From: Phycisphaerales bacterium
GTDB taxonomy: Bacteria; Planctomycetota; Phycisphaerae; Phycisphaerales; SM1A02
NCBI GenBank assembly: GCA_029268515.1
Contig: JAQWNP010000001.1
Location: 1 to 64,000, forward strand
Length of the DNA stretch: 64,000 nucleotides
Reading direction: 5' to 3'
Notes under the pieces: generated by a model
Seen by the model: the letters and a program-made list of their open reading frames with translations, nothing else
Told to the model about the DNA's origin: nothing
Databases searched by the model: none
Made by a program: the position numbers and the translations under genes
Shown here: positions 61,172 through 64,000 of the stretch, piece by piece
How positions within the stretch are numbered: position 1 is the stretch's first letter
Layout of the letters: each line of letters opens with the position of its first letter

Positions 61172-63820
61172 TTAAAATAAAGAGAGCTGCTGCCTCTGAG
61201 CATCATTGAGAATCTTCTTAAGACTATCCGTAGTGCGCTGATCCAAATTTTTGCGCTCAAAAACCAACTGCTGCCGACTCTGCTCGTACTCCATAAATCC
61301 CTGGATACCATCATTGGCCCCAGCTGCACCCAACAATCCACCCATCGGCATTGGAGAACCTCTGCGATGAAGCTCGATCATCTCTTCACAAATAACACCA
61401 TCTTTAGCATTGTACTCAGCGATCAGATCTCCGAGTTTAGAGCGCTGCTCTGATGCCAGCGATTCAAGCGACTGCGCCCTCATCATGGTTGCATATACGC
61501 CCCGCTCAAGATGCGAATAGACATGCGGAAAAGCTGTTTTTTTGTACTGCTGTAAAAAGATCTCGCGTTGGTTCGGTGGTAGTGATTGACTAATCTCTTC
61601 TACATGCCGAACATTAACCGCAGAAAGTGACTTCAACGCTGCAGTTGCATTATCAAGTAGCTTGCTTAGTTCATCTTGATTTTCCAAGAACACGGATGCC
61701 ATCATCATGGGACTGGGCTCACCTTCCAACTCATCCATATTTTCAAATAAAACATCTCTTGCAAGAATGAGGAGCTCAACAATGGAATCCAGAAGATCAT
61801 TCCAAGCCATTGTGACGGTAAGGCCCATCTCTTCATGATAAACCAGCAAGGGCTTTTCTAATTCTGAGCGTTCTTGATCGCTGAGATCAAGTTCTGCCAA
61901 CACATCCGCCAAGTTGACTGCGAATTCAGCTGATCCGGCAAATCCCATTCCATTGAGCCGGAGACCTTCTGTCAATTTGTCTGGCAAATATAAACTGAAT
62001 CCCCGGCGCAACTGAGCCTGTCGAAGCGAAAAATGCCCTGGATCGACGCCAAGCACAGTCGAAACATTCTCAAAGAAAACCTGGTCAACCAAAATCATGC
62101 CGTCAAAAGCAATTCGCCCCTCCCGAAACAGACGGCGCAATTCGTCTTCCGAAGGAATGTTGCCGCCTCGCAATGCCATGCCGATGCCGATCAAACGCCC
62201 CGCAAAAGGCATCACTTCTTTATTGCGATAGTCATCAAACTCATCGCGATAATCCGAATAGAGCCCCTGAACCAGGTCTCTTTCAATTTCCGACAATGCC
62301 ATTGCCTTAATGAGTCGACCCACGTCTTGCCGAGAGATTGGCTGAGGAAGGATGGCACCGATATCACTCAGTGATGGTCCGCCTCCAGACCCTCGATTAC
62401 GCGGGCTTACGTCCGCGTCTTCATAAGCACCACGCTCCGGCGCTTCCATCTCAATAGAACCTTCTATCACAATAGGCCCAGCGGAATCGTGTATATGTTC
62501 ACCTTCTACCGAAATGCTTTCTGTCGCGATCATCACCTCGCCAGAACCGTCTGTTGAACCCATGACCACTACACCTGGCTCCCCAAACTGCAACGCCTCC
62601 ATTTGCTGTTTGCCGAGAGTTCTAACTTTCCCTCTTTTGAAATCATCCCAGCGATCACCCAGAACCGTCTTGAGATCTACCAGCACTTGGTCGTTGTATT
62701 CATTTTGAGCTGCTCGCATCTTCCTTAGTTGATCTTGTTCCTCCGACGGCTCTGTACTACCAAACCAATCAAACTGAGATTCCGAGCCGGTCTTTTTTTC
62801 CACTCGCACCATGCGATCAATCGCAGTATTACTGGAAGCGACAAAATCACTTGCCAAGGCCTCGACCTGTGCTCTCATATCAGGCTCAAGGTCCTTCACT
62901 GCCATCGCTCTAAGAAGCTCGTCATAAACCCTATTTTCTGTTCCAATGACACCCGAGTGAGCACGGCCTACATAAATGAACCGAATACGATTCGCTGTGG
63001 GGCCAGGAATCACTTCTTGAATTCGACGAACTGCACCTTCATTAATCTCATTAATACGAGAAAAATCACTTGTGTATTCATCATGAATAGCTTGTGAAGT
63101 TTTCTGAAGCGTCGTCATAAACTGCTCAATGCTTTCTCTTGAGACGTCACCTTCAAAATCTGGCATATCGACGGTTGAAAGCACTTCTACGATCGCCTTA
63201 CTAGACTCTTGACTTACCACCCACAACCTTCGAAACTGCTTTGTCAGAGAGGCTTCGTAATCAGCTAATACAGGTTCGAGAGCAAGGCGATCTGCATCTT
63301 TGATCGACACAATCCTGACTATTGAGATAAGGTCAACAGTCGATGCCATTGGCATCATCATATTGCCACTCTTTAAAATGGAACCTAATCGAACACGTTC
63401 ACGTCGATGACGAACGCGCTCAATCGAACCTAACTGCTCATCAGTTAAAATGGCAACTATTGAATCAAAGAACTCGCTTTCTTGACGCGCAATTTTTTCA
63501 TTGACCTTACGCTGCTTTAACTGAAATTTTTCGAACTGCTCTACATCGGGCACGGTCCCGGCAAAAGTCATCATGTCGCCCATTGCATCACTTATGTCAT
63601 TCGCACGAATGTCTCTCATTGAAGCCAGATACAAGTCGTGTGGCCCCTCTAGCGAGGCACGCTGATCCGAAGACAACTCAAGAAGATCCGCATATTCCAT
63701 GAGCTCTGAATGACTAATTGGATCCGGGAACATACCGAACGTGCCCTGAGCTATTGCTGGTCGAACTGAGACAAAACAGGCCAGTAACAAAGCGCTTATA
63801 ACAATGTTCTTAAGCTGCAT
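61172..63820 (-). CDS. Large secreted helical repeat protein, unknown function
   Basis: This exported protein has about 882 residues from the ATG at 63820, which has AGGAG seven bases upstream; the frame opens earlier without a ribosome site. The signal peptide ends near PAIAQG. The rest is almost wholly helical and seems built from several modules of about 130-150 residues. Each has a long amphipathic helix pair and a late LTDEQ/LPPNQ/LNDAQRQQL element like the LTxxQ motif of CpxP/Spy-type periplasmic proteins (ILTDEQLGSIERV, ILNDAQRQQLSLF). A Gly/Asp-rich linker near residues 430-500 separates the two halves. It may be a chaperone-like or scaffold protein of the envelope. No neighbour suggests a pathway. 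Confidence 0.65.
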   Translation of the reverse strand: MQLKNIVISALLLACFVSVRPAIAQGTFGMFPDPISHSELMEYADLLELSSDQRASLEGPHDLYLASMRDIRANDISDAMGDMMTFAGTVPDVEQFEKFQLKQRKVNEKIARQESEFFDSIVAILTDEQLGSIERVRHRRERVRLGSILKSGNMMMPMASTVDLISIVRIVSIKDADRLALEPVLADYEASLTKQFRRLWVVSQESSKAIVEVLSTVDMPDFEGDVSRESIEQFMTTLQKTSQAIHDEYTSDFSRINEINEGAVRRIQEVIPGPTANRIRFIYVGRAHSGVIGTENRVYDELLRAMAVKDLEPDMRAQVEALASDFVASSNTAIDRMVRVEKKTGSESQFDWFGSTEPSEEQDQLRKMRAAQNEYNDQVLVDLKTVLGDRWDDFKRGKVRTLGKQQMEALQFGEPGVVVMGSTDGSGEVMIATESISVEGEHIHDSAGPIVIEGSIEMEAPERGAYEDADVSPRNRGSGGGPSLSDIGAILPQPISRQDVGRLIKAMALSEIERDLVQGLYSDYRDEFDDYRNKEVMPFAGRLIGIGMALRGGNIPSEDELRRLFREGRIAFDGMILVDQVFFENVSTVLGVDPGHFSLRQAQLRRGFSLYLPDKLTEGLRLNGMGFAGSAEFAVNLADVLAELDLSDQERSELEKPLLVYHEEMGLTVTMAWNDLLDSIVELLILARDVLFENMDELEGEPSPMMMASVFLENQDELSKLLDNATAALKSLSAVNVRHVEEISQSLPPNQREIFLQQYKKTAFPHVYSHLERGVYATMMRAQSLESLASEQRSKLGDLIAEYNAKDGVICEEMIELHRRGSPMPMGGLLGAAGANDGIQGFMEYEQSRQQLVFERKNLDQRTTDSLKKILNDAQRQQLSLF

Positions 63821-63968
63821 CAGAAATCTCCTAGAAGTCAACTCTCTTCGCAAGCGAATTGTCATAATAACATAGCCAACACTAACTTGTGTACGACAAG
63901 GCGCTTGCAGCTTTCATACTGTCAATAACCATTTTTTCTGATACTGAGAACGGCATATTGTGAATAGT

Positions 63969-63994
63969 CTCGTCAGGGGCTACAGCCCCCCGAG
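63969..63994. repeat. GC-rich hairpin near the right edge
   Basis: GGGGCT/AGCCCC (63976-63989) is nested inside CTCG/CGAG (63969-63972 with 63991-63994). It lies upstream of the large helical-protein gene, and the context beyond 64000 is missing, so its role (terminator core, leader element or chance) cannot be judged. Confidence 0.35.
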
Positions 63995-64000
63995 CAATTG

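Overview
The window is a 64 kb stretch of a planctomycete-like chromosome, most plausibly class Phycisphaerae and probably aquatic. This is inferred from gene content. Several membrane proteins carry the CxxC...CSECG zinc ribbon common in that group, a secreted enzyme ends in a Phycisphaerae-style dockerin, two large secreted beta-propeller proteins share an N-terminal domain I associate with this group, and there is an exosortase/exopolysaccharide locus. I see no rRNA, tRNA, CRISPR array, transposase or prophage. Genes are closely packed on both strands and many operons are joined by short overlaps.

Layout. 1-0.7 kb: the start of a type IV pilin/pseudopilin gene leaving the window. 0.8-4.5 kb: serine biosynthesis (DUF1015 protein, serA, serC). 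4.5-5.9 kb: a probable protein-deglycation pair (fructosamine-kinase family protein plus low-molecular-weight phosphatase). 5.9-18.3 kb: an exopolysaccharide/exosortase operon read leftwards: outer-membrane export lipoprotein, exosortase-EpsI fusion, a 1692-residue TPR protein, a Wzz/BY-kinase-like protein with a damaged nucleotide site, and a WecA/MraY-type phosphoglycosyl transferase. 18.5-20.8 kb: lipA and a sarcosine-oxidase-like flavoenzyme. 20.9-22.6 kb: a PilZ protein, a probable structured RNA of about 320 nt, and a primary-type sigma factor. 22.7-33.2 kb: zinc-ribbon membrane proteins, two alpha/beta hydrolases, nhaA, threonine aldolase and a MOP/ANKH-like transporter. 33.3-38.1 kb: a secreted agmatine-deiminase-like protein with a dockerin, an MFS transporter and a Ppx/GppA phosphatase. 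38.1-43.9 kb: a trehalase-family hydrolase, a three-gene ABC system resembling the Vibrio zinc-regulated Zrg system, and a GNAT protein. 44-46 kb: xylulokinase and a cupin. 46.2-50.5 kb: tandem secreted FG-GAP proteins. 50.5-57.9 kb: a regulatory cluster (multi-PAS histidine kinase, sigma-54 activator, single-domain response regulator, FliA-type sigma factor, B12-domain protein). 58-64 kb: a bifunctional OlsF-like aminolipid acyltransferase, a lipoprotein that looks like a dead trypsin, and a large helical secreted protein with a gene-tail remnant beside it.

How the genes fit together. The exopolysaccharide locus has initiation (WecA-like), chain-length control (Wzz-like), outer-membrane export (Wza-like) and protein-sorting (exosortase/TPR) functions. 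It has no glycosyltransferases, flippase or sorted substrate, so these must lie elsewhere. The phosphatase next to it is better explained as the partner of the deglycation kinase than as a Wzb enzyme. The 50-58 kb cluster reads as one signalling module, read away from a divergent intergenic region that carries two 18-bp operator-like palindromes shared with the aminolipid gene.

The signals I rate highest are the unidentified structured RNA with its own terminator (21.4-21.7 kb), the tandem palindromes (58.0 kb), the DUF1015-serA-serC cluster lacking serB, the degenerate nucleotide site in the Wzz-like protein, the pseudo-trypsin lipoprotein, and the zinc-ribbon proteins, including one with the ribbon embedded inside a transporter.
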